In this document: positions 48,666 to 60,439 of the stretch, piece by piece
How positions within the stretch are numbered: the stretch's first letter is position 1
Layout of the letters: every line of letters starts with the position of its first letter
Assembly (NCBI GenBank): GCA_963971425.1
Contig: OZ020517.1
Coordinates: 2,668,501-2,732,500, forward strand
Origin: Bryoerythrophyllum caledonicum
Taxonomy: Eukaryota > Streptophyta > Bryopsida > Pottiales > Pottiaceae
Length of the DNA stretch: 64,000 bases
Reading direction: 5' to 3'
Made by a program: the position numbers and the translations under genes
Notes under the pieces: generated by a model
The model's database searches: none
The model's input: the letters and a program-made list of their open reading frames with translations, nothing else
What the model was told of the DNA's origin: nothing

Positions 48666-50448
48666 GCAAGTGATGCTAGTATGACTTCATTGATGTCACA
48701 ACGTACGGGCAGTGTCTTTTGGGATGTTTGAAACAACATCTCCAGTTTTTATTGCGTTAGATGAGACATGCTATATATGTCATAGTTGGATTTAGTAGAA
48801 CATGAAGATGTATTATTTGTCGTTGTTATAGACGACGAATGCAACAACGGTGTTGCCGGGTTCACCACCGTGCATGTTGACTGGAAATGTCAAAGCCAAC
48901 AACCGATGTTGATGGAATGTTCACCTTTCACATTAGCGCTAACATCATGGCTTTTCTGTACTCATGTTTACTCCACGCTAAAATGGACACCACATATTTA
49001 GCCATACTTGTTGTGCATCTTACAATAAATGTTGAAATAAACAAAGAGAATGTGCAAGTGAACATGGACTCTAACATGGCAAATGTGAATGTGAACATAT
49101 TGCCGGACGGGTTGTTAACGTCCAGCAGTAGCTCTCAATGTTTGATGTGGTGTCGTAAGAAATGCGCCATCATTAAAGAAAACATATTCCATAACATGGA
49201 CATGTTCGACTTAACGTCAATTCTAACTACCCTGGGTGGAGATAAAATGCCCAAAAATTGATGACGCCAGCTGACGTAGACTGTTCACGTCATGCCAGGA
49301 GGATCCACGTCAGCAAAGTACAAAATTTTACACCGCTACCCGGTCAAATTGGTGTTGGATGAAAAAAGGTCCCACGTGGCAACACCTAACAAAATCATTG
49401 TTTATGTGGAGATGTACATCCGTCCACGTAGAGCCTTTTTCAAAGCAATTCAAACCTCGTTCTTTTGGACGTCATGATGTTGACAACCCCAAATCACCCT
49501 TCTCATATAAAATTTGGCATGTTTTTTGCTTGTCTAGGTAGATGGATTTTAGATAACATCAAATCAACGTCAGAGCATGTTTTTTTTTACATTCATACAT
49601 GTTTGACAACACGTTGCATAAAACGTGGGTTTCTTGTAGTGGAGGTTGCAACCTAGGATTTGTGAGAAGATTGTGGTGGATGAGATTTTAGACACAAAGG
49701 AGGGGAAATTACTAGGGGTGGAGGCGGTGCAAGGAGATTTACAACCGCGGCGAGAAGATTCAGAGACTAAACCACAATTTCAAGGAGGTTGTCGGGGCAA
49801 CAAGGAGGTGGCAAGAGTTGTGAACAAGGTGATTCTTGCCAATTTATGGATCCTTATTGTTTGATGGGTCTTTATTATTTGTTAGATCTCTTTAATTTCC
49901 CCGGAACAAATTCTGGTTGCCTTCTTTCTGGTCTAAAAAAGTCTTCCGGTAGACTCTACTTAGACCTTATACGTCCTAGATCTTGAGTTCTTGTTACTTT
50001 TGCATCTATTTTTTGTCCCATCATTTGTTTTCCATTGTCCTGGCCTTGCGGCAAGTCTTCTCTCGTGTTTTCCCTATTCTTCCCCTCTTCCTAAGTCTTG
50101 CCTAAATTTTCCATCTTTTTCCCAGTCTCTCTAGTCACCCGGAAAACCCTCTTTAAAAAAATTTGTTCTCCTAAGTCATCTCTTTTGCTTGAAGTGGTTA
50201 ATTGTTATGTTGTTTCGTTAGTTGTGTTACTAGATCTATGAGATGCCTACATCCACATTAACCCAGAAAAATATTCCGGAGAAAGTATACCAGTTGTTTG
50301 GTATACTTATGTTTTCCGGAACTGACCGAAAATTGTGATAAGTTGGTAGGGTGATTAGTGGAAGTACATGGACATCCCAGAGTTAGTCCATTCTGGACAA
50401 CATGACTCCATCGGGGACATTGAAATTTTCCAAGATTTATCCTAACAA
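48666..50448. other. Mostly non-coding interval with an ACGT-core cluster
   Basis: Short open frames (48786-49261, 49646-49864) have no recognised family. Positions 49210-49620 carry at least eight ACGT cores (CACGTCA, GACGTCA, CACGTGG, AACGTCA). The stretch to 50448 is featureless pyrimidine-rich sequence. Confidence 0.4.
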
Positions 50449-51645
50449 ATGGGAGGGATGGAGCAGGGAATAGAATTGGAGGAAGATCTCACCCGGATGG
50501 GTTGCATGGGATTATACGAGAAACTGTGGGTCTTCCAGAAGGGATATGCGGCTGCAGAGTTATTACCTCCCGTGACACCCCGAAGAGTCTACCGGGCAAA
50601 TCCTCGGACATGGACCTCAAAAGTATGGCATAAGGTGTATTCATTTCAAGAAGAAGAGGGGTGGACACCTAAGGTCAACTGGGAGTTGCTGGGTAAGTGC
50701 TTATCAAATTCCTATGACATGTCGCAGTGCTACTGGAGTCATCAATTCAAGAACAAGCGGTTGAGGAAGGTGGTTGAGTTTTTAAACCCAATCTTCCACC
50801 CCAATCGACGTGAAAGAATCACAGCATGGCTGGCCACCACCTACAGGCATTTTTCGAGGATTCCTTCCCAGTCTAGGGGTTTTTGTTGGAAGAAGCAATT
50901 TTGCCTCAGCTTCGGGCAATTTAACAAGGTGGATGTTTCAAGACCTTCTTGACTCTATACCTCATGCACTTCTATGAATATTATGATTGTTTGGATTTGG
51001 CAAATAGAAATGGAGCTTCTCAAGGCAAGGAGTCTTCAGAGGGCTCTCCAGAAGGTGTTTGGAGTAGAACACACCGAAGGCATTTTAGTTGCAACCCGGG
51101 AGGACCGGGAACAGTTGACCAAGGTGAAAAAGGATCTTCGGACATCCCAGAAGGAGCAACTTGACACGAAGGTCAAGATACAAGAGACTATGGTGGCACT
51201 AACCAAGCTACTTGTTGGATATACGAGTGTTGTCATACTAATGCAAGACCGGAGCCTAACCCGGAAGAAGAAAAAGTTTGTCTATATTAGTTCTCTTTCT
51301 TCAGAAAATGATGATTCACCCACTCCATGTCCAATGAGTCGAGCGGATTCTCCATCTTCTAAGGAATGGGGTGTGAAAGTCTATAAGAGACAATGAGGTC
51401 TCCCGGGCAAACTTCTCGGGAAGGATCCGGTTGATCTCTCCTTTTCACAAACGGATTCATTGGTTGAGTCTTTGGTAGCTATGCTTGTTGATCCGATGGA
51501 GACTTCTCATGTATTGGTGGATACTTCCAAAATACGAGTGGATATTCCCAATATACCGGTGGATACTCCCAATCCACTTGTAGACCTCCCGGTTAAGTCT
51601 TCTAACCTTCCGGTGGAGACTTCTAACCTTCCGGTGGATTCTTGA
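50449..51645 (+). other. Unrecognised coding-like segments, possibly gag-like or host remnant
   Basis: A 167-residue open segment (50449-50952) contains WTSKVWHKVYSFQEEEGW and WSHQFKNKRLRKVVEFLNP. A second segment (50974-51396) is charged and probably coiled coil (REDREQLTKVKKDLRTSQKE). A third (51460-51645) repeats VDT/VET-P-like units. Order and composition suggest one ancestral protein. I do not recognise a family; a retroelement gag-like origin is possible but unproven. Confidence 0.35.
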
Positions 51646-51774
51646 CTATGTACCCGTGGATATTCCCAATCTTCCAATCAATAGTCGTGCACTGCATGCC
51701 TCGTCCTTTTCCGCTACAATTTTTTTTATCAATACTTTGAACACATCCAGCATGAATTGGATCTGCTCCCGCAA

Positions 51775-52382
51775 CACAAAATACACCAAATACACTAAAT
51801 GAAGTGAATACTATGCCACATACTATGTTGTATTTCACACACATGCACATTGATTTTGGTTTTAGATTTTGATTGAACTTCGTCTTTAAGACATTCTTCA
51901 TTGTTTTGTGATTGTCGATCTCTCTCCTCACATACGAAACTTCCGTTTTGATTCGTATAAGGTTGGAACATTTTGTATACAATCAAGTAGGAAAAAACAA
52001 AAAAATCACCAATAATTGTGAATAAATATTTTCTTCACATATGTTATGTCAATGCGAAGCTATCAACCTAGTGCACATGTAAACCACTCTAATTCAAAGT
52101 AAAAAGATTCTTGCAAGAATCTATTACTGGTTAAAGTAGTACACCCTCCAAAATCCACAGTTTTCACTACCAATGTACGGTAACTTTAAACACTCTAATT
52201 TATTCCATCAACCGTTGGATGTTGTGCAAAATTTTCCCAAAGTTCAGGTCATGGGTTAAGTTCAATTTTGAAAGGTTAGATATTAATATTAGTCATTGTA
52301 TGTCCATCAAATCCAGTTCAAAGAAAAAAATCAGCAGAAATCTTGGTTTTTCCAGAAACATCCCTGGGCAGTAAAGGGTTAA
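51775..52382 (+). mobile_element. Half copy of the foldback MITE (right arm), TTAA-ended
   Basis: It matches 58250-58844 in the same orientation: ACAAAATAC, TGCCACATACTATG, TTCTTGCAAGAATCTATT, CCGTTGGATGTTGTGCAAA. The right end CAGTAAAGGG is followed by TTAA at 52379-52382. The left arm is not recognisable. Confidence 0.7.
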
Positions 52383-52726
52383 AGGTTAATCTAAGCAATA
52401 CTGTACCCCTTGTCTTCCAAAACTCAGGCCAAATACGTCCATTCACGGGGACTTAGGTCCACTTCAGATCAGTAACTGGATGAAGAAGAATCTACGAGGG
52501 CGATAGACTTGATGAACATCATCTACGTAACGGGTACACTTTACTTTAGCGCCGTCGCTCGTCTGAAGTGGGCATACAGGAATCAATGCGCCGCCAAAAG
52601 CTAGATTCTAACTACTAATTAGCACCACAACTTTCTCGCACTAAATTAGTCCCTGCTTTCCACAAAGCTAATCATGGGACCGCACCTAAAGTTGCACCCT
52701 AATCACCCTCTTCTCCACCCTAATCA

Positions 52727-52830
52727 CTCTCCCAAACTTGCACCAACACCTTCGCAGTCACAAGCTCAATTCAATGAATCACTCTCCCAAACTTGCATCA
52801 ACACCTTCGCAGTCACAAGCTCAATTCAAC
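52727..52830. repeat. 55-bp tandem duplication upstream of REV7 copy 1
   Basis: Two units starting CTCTCCCAAACTTGCA with CACCTTCGCAGTCACAAG at 52727-52781 and 52782-52830. They lie in the probable 5' leader or promoter of the first REV7 gene, 40-145 bases before its ATG. Confidence 0.75.
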
Positions 52831-52871
52831 TCAGACTCAGACATTCAAGTTTCGAACAACGAACCGGGTTC

Positions 52872-53859
52872 ATGGAGCACGTTCTGGTCTCCGATCAAGG
52901 TAAGCTGGCAACTTGCTTGTTTTCTGGTGTTCCTGACGATTGTGCATGCATACGATCATCTTCTCATGTGGCGCAGGAGATCTCGCCGACCTGGTGTGTG
53001 AGTTTCTAGAGGTTTGCATTCACCAACTACTATGCGTCCGGGAGCTTTATCCGCCAGGTACTTGTTGTATGCCATCTTCCTCTCTTCACATCTTGATGAT
53101 GTACTTACTTCTCTCGTGTGTGTGCAGCGATCTTTGAGAGGCGGCGCCACTTCAACGTCCCCGTGCAGTGGGCTCGTCACCCTGAGTTGAGGGAGTACGT
53201 GCACTCCGCCGTGACGAGCCTCCAGCCTTGGATTCAGCGAGTAAGTGGATACGGATCTTGTCTTGGCTGTCTTCTGGTTTGTTTCCCAACCAAAATGGTG
53301 TTCAGGGTGATGTAGAGAAGATCTTGGTTGTCTTCTGGTTTGTTTCCTAACCAAATGGTGTCTAGGGTGATGTAGAGAAGATCGCAGTGCTGTTCGTGGA
53401 CGGCAACCATGTTGCAGTGGAGAAGGTTATCTTCAAGGCATGCCTCAAGCAAGTGACAGGCGCAGGGATGCCGATGTCGCACCTTGAATTCGCTCTCCGC
53501 GGCTTCCTCCTCAAGCTCTCCGTTCAAGATTCAGCACTGTCGCCTCTACCACCGGGTGCATATGTTGATTGGTTTAAGTGATGCTCTCAGGTTGGGATTT
53601 TTCTAGGGTTTGTAACCATGAGCAATATTAAGTGACAGTTATCTGTTGCATTTATTCAGACTGTTCGTGGGAGCTGATTGCGTATGTGAAGTCGCTCTCG
53701 CCTGACACCGTCAGCAAAGGCCAGTTTTGGATACCAGCTGAAGATTTGAATCAGAGCAGCTCCATGATCACCACCATCAAGTCCATGCGCAGCAGTTGCT
53801 TGGACATGCAATTGTATGTGGAACACCCTGCAGAAAAGCCCCAGAAGGAAGGGATTTAG
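52872..53859 (+). CDS. REV7: REV7 / MAD2L2 HORMA-domain protein, copy 1
   Basis: Accessory subunit of DNA polymerase zeta (with REV3) and adaptor to REV1 in translesion synthesis. Five exons, 52872-52899, 52977-53057, 53128-53240, 53366-53555 and 53660-53859, all GT-AG and in frame, give 203 residues. The start MEHVLVSDQGDLADLV was chosen because copy 2 has the equivalent MEGVRLSDRGDVGELV. HORMA landmarks are LVCEFLEVCIHQLL, FERRRHFNVPVQWARHPEL, DVEKIAVLFVDGN, VEKVIFK, LEFALRGFLLKLSV and the C-terminal DMQLYVEHP of the seat-belt region. Order and spacing follow plant and animal REV7. A 60-bp tandem duplication at the exon-4 acceptor creates two acceptor sites; only the downstream one keeps frame. 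The C-terminus is 14 residues shorter than that of copy 2. Confidence 0.92.
53262..53385 (+). repeat. ~61-bp tandem duplication spanning the intron 3/exon 4 border of REV7 copy 1
   Basis: CTTGG(C/T)TGTCTTCTGG through GGTGATGTAGAGAAGATC occurs twice. It duplicates the polypyrimidine tract, the acceptor (TTCAG at 53305, TCTAG at 53365) and the first six codons of exon 4. Use of the first acceptor would bring in an in-frame TAA. Confidence 0.9.
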
Positions 53860-54317
53860 GGCTAAAATTTCACGTGGGCATCTCTGGAAATACTGTAGAA
53901 TCCTTGGCCCAGAAGTGTGTGTCGCAAGGACATGTCCTAAACCTCTCAAGAACAGTGGAGACCAACTTTCCTTACTTTTGTCTTTATTGACAAAGGCCTG
54001 AGACTGCAAAACCCTGAAACCCGCACTACTTTATGGAATACTCTCTTTCCTTCCCATTTTGGTAGGACTAGTTGCAATTCCTGAGGCTCTTAGGACAATA
54101 TTGTCACAGAACAAAAGCTTTTTTTCCACTCTAGGTTAGGGTTAAGTTAAGGAAGTGGACTTGTTTCCTGTCACCCAAATCACCAGATTGTCGCTTTAAG
54201 ATTCTCTGACTCTTCCTCTTCACGTTAGGGTTTCGGGTGGCCCTTTGTTGATTTGATGTTCGGCATGAGAGAAAGTGTTTCTCTGAGCACGGACACCACA
54301 GGAGCGACTTGGAGTCT

Positions 54318-55844
54318 ATGGAGGGCGTTCGCCTCTCTGATCGAGGTACGTAGAGATTGGTAATGGTCTTCATTTTTATCCGGTTCAATTCATGCAAGCA
54401 TCCCAATTTTTCGTTTTGTTTCGCAGGAGATGTTGGAGAGCTGGTTTGCGAGTTTCTGGAGGTTTGTATCCATCAGCTGCTACATATCCGAGGTCTCTAT
54501 CCAGCAGGTAAAGTAAACCTCTCTTTACCTGTGGTGGAAGATATCTAGGGTTTCTTTGTAAGTCAGTAGTTCTCTCTTAGGTTTCTAAGAGTATGAAGTG
54601 GGTCGTCAGCAAGTGATGTGGAATGGGATCATACTGATCATTATTAGAGTTATTTGTAAAGTCGCCTAAAGTTTCAATAAGATACCCCCTCTATTATTTT
54701 AGAATACTACTCTTTCCTCACTCTTAATAGCTATGGAAGAGGCTGGTGGTCTCTAAACTCAATCTAGAAGTACTTTTAAGTGCCATTGAGAAGGAAAGAA
54801 GGAGAAGAAAGAAAGAGAGGCGCTGTTATACCATGAATCTTAGCCATTAAATTGAGAAAAAGAGGTCAAATTTCTTGGTAGCCTTACCTGACTTCACTAT
54901 AACTCTACTATGTGCAGAGATTTTTGAGAGACGGCGGTACTTCAACGTTCCTGTTCAGTGGGCTCGGCACCCTGATTTAAGGGAGTACATCCATTCGACA
55001 GTGACCAACCTGAACCCCTGCATTCAGAAAGTAAGCATTTATGATCATCTAGTGACAGATAAGTACAAGATTTTGATCTCAGTTCTCTAGTGGGAAAAAT
55101 CCATCACTTTAAGATGATACTGTGGTGCACTCTTCTCTAATATGAGGGAAACCACTTGCAGGGGGTCGTTGACAAGATCACGCTGTTAGTGGTGGATAAT
55201 AACCAGGCACCAGTGGAGAAATTTGTGTTCAGACTTGGCCTCAAGCAACTATCAAACGCAGGAGTGCCTGCACGACACCTCGAATTCGTCCTTCGGGGAT
55301 TTCTGCTCAAGATCTCCGTTTCTGATGGACTTTTGTCGCCTTTACCGTTAGGTACAATTTCGTTTCGGATCCTGGATGGTCACGTAATTTGAGTAGGAAG
55401 AAATGCCATGCTCTTTTATGCTTCCTAGAAGTTGTTATTGTGAACGAGTAGACGTACCTGTCTTTTCCTTTCCGAAATAGAACCTTCAAAAATCAAGATC
55501 CCTTCTCAAGCCTGTCATCTGTTTTTCCTTCGCCTTATTATTTTCCAACTATGACCATGAGAGAGGAAGGAACTTAAACTTTCGCGTTGTGTTCTATTGC
55601 AGATTGCTCCTGGGAGGTGGTTGCTTACCTGAAGTCAGCCTCTCCAGAGACCATCAAGAATGGGCAACTTTGGATACCAGCTGATGACGAGGGATGGGAT
55701 CAGAGCTTCACTGTAACATCTATCAAATCAATGCAGAGCAGTTACTTGGATATGCAGCTGTATGTGGAACGCCCTGTGGAAAGAGCCACACACAAGAAAT
55801 TAAGTGACAGTGAGCAAGATTACATATTCAATAGTGCAGCATGA
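54318..55844 (+). CDS. REV7: REV7 / MAD2L2 HORMA-domain protein, copy 2
   Basis: Head-to-tail paralog 458 bp after copy 1. Exons 54318-54345, 54427-54507, 54918-55030, 55162-55351 and 55603-55844 give 217 residues. The first four exon lengths (28, 81, 113, 190) are identical to copy 1, so the pair arose by tandem duplication. Key blocks are LVCEFLEVCIHQLLHIRGLYP, FERRRYFNVPVQWARHPDL, VDKITLLVVDNNQAPVEKF, LEFVLRGFLLKISVSDG, DCSWEVVAYLKSASPE and LDMQLYVERP. Introns are longer than in copy 1 and the C-terminus adds a charged tail. Both copies appear functional; the duplication may allow division of pol-zeta, REV1 or mitotic roles, which is inference. Confidence 0.93.
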
Positions 55845-56285
55845 TTCAAGGCTGGAAGAGGTGGAGTAGCCATGGTTATGTGTAAAGCCCCAAAATGGCA
55901 AGAAGAACTGATCTCATCAGGAAGCACCTTTCAAGGTCAGGTAAATTTAATGATCATCAGGGGGCTAGTTTTTTTTCAAATTAACTTCACGTATGGACGA
56001 TTCACGACCATAATTAATGCTTAAGTAGGTGAAGAGGAATGGTGTCTCATAGTTAGACAGGTTTTGTAAAAACCTAGTTTTGTATATTCTATGTGTAAAT
56101 GGTTTGGATTGCGTACCAATCAACGATGCACTCGGTCTTTCTGTTAGTTACACAGCAAGATTGAAAGTTCCTGTAAGCGTGGTTGTGCACAAGTTGTCCA
56201 ATTTCAAGCGGAGTACAAATCCAAGGTCTGTTCAACCAAACTGCTATGATGTGAGGTAGGCATTCGATGGGTCTCATCACTATGT
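55845..56285. other. 3' flank of REV7 copy 2
   Basis: No gene. It probably contains the 3' untranslated region and polyadenylation signals; a clear AATAAA was not pinned down. Confidence 0.45.
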
Positions 56286-58848
56286 CTAACCCTTTACCGC
56301 CCAGCTATGTTTCTGGAAAAACCAAGATTTCTGCTGATTTTTTTCTTTGAACCGGATTTGATGGAAAATACACTGCCTAACGATAATATCTAACCTTACA
56401 AAATTGAACTTAACCCATGACCTGAACTTTGGAGAAATTTTGCACAACATCCAACAGTTGGTGGAATAGATTAGTTACCGTGTATTGGTTGTGAAAACTG
56501 TGGATTTTGGAGGGTGTACTATTTTAACCATCAATAGATTCTTGCAAGAATTTTTTTACTTTGATTTAGAGTGGTTCACATGTGCACTAGGATGATAGCT
56601 TCGCATTGACATATCAGAGTTTTCTTGAAAGTAAAGGATCTTTTACCACGAATCTTAGGGTCTTATGTTAGTAATTGGGTGACTTGGCTTGGAAAAGGTG
56701 TGGGGGAACTGCCTGTCAACCTTTTGGGAACTTGGGGTACTATAGGGGAGCTTCAACTTGCATGGGATAGGACCCAAGAGCATTGAGTGTTGTGCATCTC
56801 ATCTCCTTATATAAAAGGCGTCAGTTTGTTTGTCCGCCGTTCCCGGTGACGAGACTTATGGATTTGCCATTTGAATCAAATGTACCCTTTGAAAGAATCC
56901 TCCATATGTGCCCTTTGGAGGAATCCTTTATAGTGCCCTTTTATTCAAATTTGGCTTATTGAGTTTGAAAATTGTATTATGTATCAAAAATAGAAAAATA
57001 AAACCATAATTTCCAACATATTGAAACTACACAATATACTACCTCGGGTACATAAAATAAATGATAGTTATCTAAAGACAATAACACGTATATGAAATAA
57101 ATAATGGGTATTTAAAGTGAATAATAGGTATATATAGTACATAATGCGTATGTAATGGGTAAATTTGATTTTTGCATTTACATACGTTTATTTAACTTGG
57201 GATTGCCCCAACCAGTTGATGACAACGGGGGATGTACTAGTTGGTGTAGAAAAAGGGAGTGTGAAGTTTTTGGACGTCTATTTTTGTGCATAAAAAAGTT
57301 TTGTTGTCTAGCACCATATTCCTACTGGCTTTCCTCTTCAAAGTGCACTTCAAGAAAACTCTATCATATGTGAAGAAAATATTTATATACAATTATTGGT
57401 GTTTTTTTTGCTCTTTTCTACTTGATTGTATACAAAAAAGTTCCAACGTCATACAAATCAAAATGGAAGTTTTGTATGTGAGGAGAGATCAACAATCACA
57501 AAACAATGAAGAATGTCCTAAGACGAAGTTCAATCAAAATTTAAGACCAAAATCAATGTGCATGTGTGTGAAATACAACATAATATGTGGCATGGTATTC
57601 ACTGTATTTTAGTGTATATGGTGTATTTTGTGTTGTATTCCTAGCTTTTCCAAGAGTTCTATAACCCCAAATCATGATGTGATTGTTGGAGAGTGTTCAT
57701 GTAATGTGTGCGCAAATCTAAACCTCACGTCTCAAAGCCTTATTCGTCATGGATTTCATGCAAATTGAGTTTTAGCACCTCCAGAGTCCCATTTCGGGCT
57801 TCTTGGGCATGAAAATGTAAATGGGTGGAAATTGAATGGATGGCATATTTGAATGGAAAATGGAATTCTATCCAATTTTTGGCCATGGAGTCAATAAAAT
57901 GGCGTCAAGTCCAAATCCAAATAAAAATAAACTCTACAAGTACCTCGACGTCGCCTTTACCTTCTAGGATGAGTGTTGTGACATGCTTTCCTTTGGAATC
58001 TATTAGGGCAATTAAATTCAATTGAGTTTTGAACCAAAGTAGAAGACCTCGAAAGAATGAAGCGAGTTGCCATCACGGGACCCTAATGGGATTGGAGGTG
58101 TCGAAACTCAATTTGCACGAAATTCATGAGGAATTAGGTTGTGAAGTTTGAAGTTCAGATTTGCACACATGACATGAACACTCTCCAAAAATCACATCAT
58201 GGTTTAGAGTCATAGAACTCATGGAGAAGCTAGGAATACAACACAAAATACCTGAGATATACTAAAGTACAATGAATACCATGCCACATACTATGATGTG
58301 TTTCATACACATGCAAAATGATTTTGGTCTTAAAGTTTGATTGAACTTTGTCTTTAAGAGATTCTTTGTTGTTTTGTAAATGTTGATCTCTCATTGCATA
58401 CAAAACTTCTGTTTTAATTCATGTAAGTTTGAAATATTTTTGTCTACAACCAAGTAGACAAAAGTAAAAAAAAAGTCAATAATCATGTATAAATGTTTTC
58501 TTCACATACGATATGTCAATGCAAAACTTTTGACCTAGTGCACATGTGAACCTCTTTTATTCAAAGTACAAAAGTTCTTGCAAGAATCTATTGATGGATA
58601 AAGTAGCATATCCTCCAAAGTTCACAATTTTCATTTCCAATGTACGGTAACTCTAAATACTATAATTTATTTCATCAACCGTTGGATGTTGTGCAAATAT
58701 TCCTCAAAAGTTGAGGTCATGGTTTGAGTTCAATTTTGTAATGTTAGATACTAACACTAGAAATTATATTTCCATCAAAGTTAGTTCAATGAAATAAGCA
58801 CATATCTAGGTTTTGCACAAACATGAATTGGGCGCCAAAGGATTAAGC
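56286..58848. mobile_element. Foldback piggyBac-type MITE with long inverted arms
   Basis: Borders are CTAA (56286-56289, one change from TTAA) and TTAA (58845-58848). The left end is CCCTTTACCGCCCA; the right end, inverted, TCCTTTGGCGCCCA. The arms are long: 56290 to about 57760 (minus a nested insertion) is the inverted copy of about 58085-58844, sharing ATTCTTGCAAGAA, CACATGTGCACTAGG and ACACTCTCCAA. The loop is about 57770-58085. No coding capacity. Confidence 0.8.
56613..57365. mobile_element. MITE nested in the foldback arm, 747 bp
   Basis: Inverted ends AGAGTTTTCTTGAA at 56616 and 57362, with ATC directly outside on both sides (56613-56615 and 57363-57365) as a 3-bp target duplication. 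The opposite arm of the foldback element and the copy at 51775-52382 show the uninterrupted sequence (CATATCGTATGTG, CATATGTTATGTC), confirming the insertion. Confidence 0.8.
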
Positions 58849-60430
58849 AATGTGCATGTATGGAGAGAACAAACAATAATACATTTCTTTTTTAATGATA
58901 GCTTTTATAATTTCAACCAAAGTGGTTTCACACTTTTCTAATGAAATGTGAAATAATTATAAATTTTCAAAGTGTGCTGCCATGTCTAGCTGGTGGCCAT
59001 CCATAGGTACTCTATTACTTCCCATAAGTGCGGACCAAAAGTAAGAGGTCATCACTAATAGCAAGCCTCCATTTGGTGATGGGATGGAAGTGGGTTGGAT
59101 ATATCAATTTTATAAGTGTTGGTTTCGTTTGATTACCAAGGAATTTATCTTATGTTAATAATGATTTGTTGAAAGTGTAAAAGTTTTGTGGTTTATGGAT
59201 GTCATGGGGGCAATAGAGAGTGAGCACAAGAAACTAAGGGGGGAAAATGATCAACTAGTTTTACTTCAGCCTATATTCACAAATAACATAATCTGAATGA
59301 GATAAAGATGCCAATATTTTTGGGCTATGATTTCTATGTATTTTCAAATTGCTTGTCTAGACTCAAAAAGCTTTATTCAGAATGACAATCTATAGTCATC
59401 ATGTTACAAGTGGAAATCCCTGTCATCTCCAATGGAGCAAGGGAAGTCTTAAGTGACGCAAAACTTGTCAAAAGATTAGAGATTTTTGGAGAATCAAACT
59501 AGAGAAGAAATGCCTTCTTGAAACTACCAATAGTCTCAAGATACTAATATCGCAAGATGTGCATACATCATGGGTCATAAGGGGGTTTCACGCTCGGACC
59601 AAGTGTCAGGGTGCCAAGTACTACTAGCAATCTGATTGGTCTAGAGCTTTAAAATTGGTTGGGTGTTTGGGCTTTCACACTTGGATCAAGGATGGAGAGG
59701 TCAAGGGCCTCTGAAATACCTACATGACACCACTTTTGGGAGGTATTGGAGCCAAGAGTTTGGCCTCTCAAGGGAAGTTTGATTTGAACCATAATAGAAA
59801 CCCAAAGTCTTGCTGAGGTGCCTAGTACATTTTTCATTAAAAAAATTCAAAATTTGACAAAATTTTGGGCGTAGATTAAGATAGTAACTTCTTTTACTAT
59901 GAAAAGGAAGCCATGTAGTAAATAGGTTGTTAATAAGCAAAGCAAAACTCATTTATATATGCTTGAAATTTTTTATCTCTAGTTTACATCGAGAATATTA
60001 AATCTAAAATTTTTACCTCAAAACTTTACATGAAAAATCAATCTGTTCTTGTGCTTGTGCTAGAATTTTTGTGTAATGAGCATTATGACCATTTTCTTGA
60101 TTTTTTTTATCAAATATGTCTTCCTCTCAATGGTCCATGACTAAAGTAAGTAAGAGAGGAGAACTTCAAAATAAGGACATATACAATGATTGCCAAAACT
60201 GAGTATGAACACAACATATTGAAATTCAACAAACAAAGTAAGGAAATTGGATGCACAAAACATGAAACCATAAATTGCATAGGATTGCCATTGCAATTAG
60301 TCATACCTCCATGGAGATTGAGGTCTATCACACACAAGTATGCATGTACAAAAAAAAGCATAGTGAAGTTCAGACCAAAACCTAGTTTTACTCACACTAG
60401 CTGGAACAAAGTTAAAAATTTGTCCACCAA
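58849..60430. other. Non-coding AT-rich interval
   Basis: Small minus-strand frames (59649-59952, 60110-60361) look like chance. Nothing else is recognised. Confidence 0.45.
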
Positions 60431-60439
60431 ACCTTAGAA

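Noticed and set aside
56780-56960. Possible Helitron-like leader (TATATAAAAGGCG followed by GTTTGTTTGTC)
   Set aside because: Lies inside the 747-bp inverted-repeat element and has no CTRR hairpin end; resemblance judged coincidental.
59649-60437. Short frames in both orientations near the mariner remnant
   Set aside because: No motif, no splice context; consistent with chance in AT-rich DNA.
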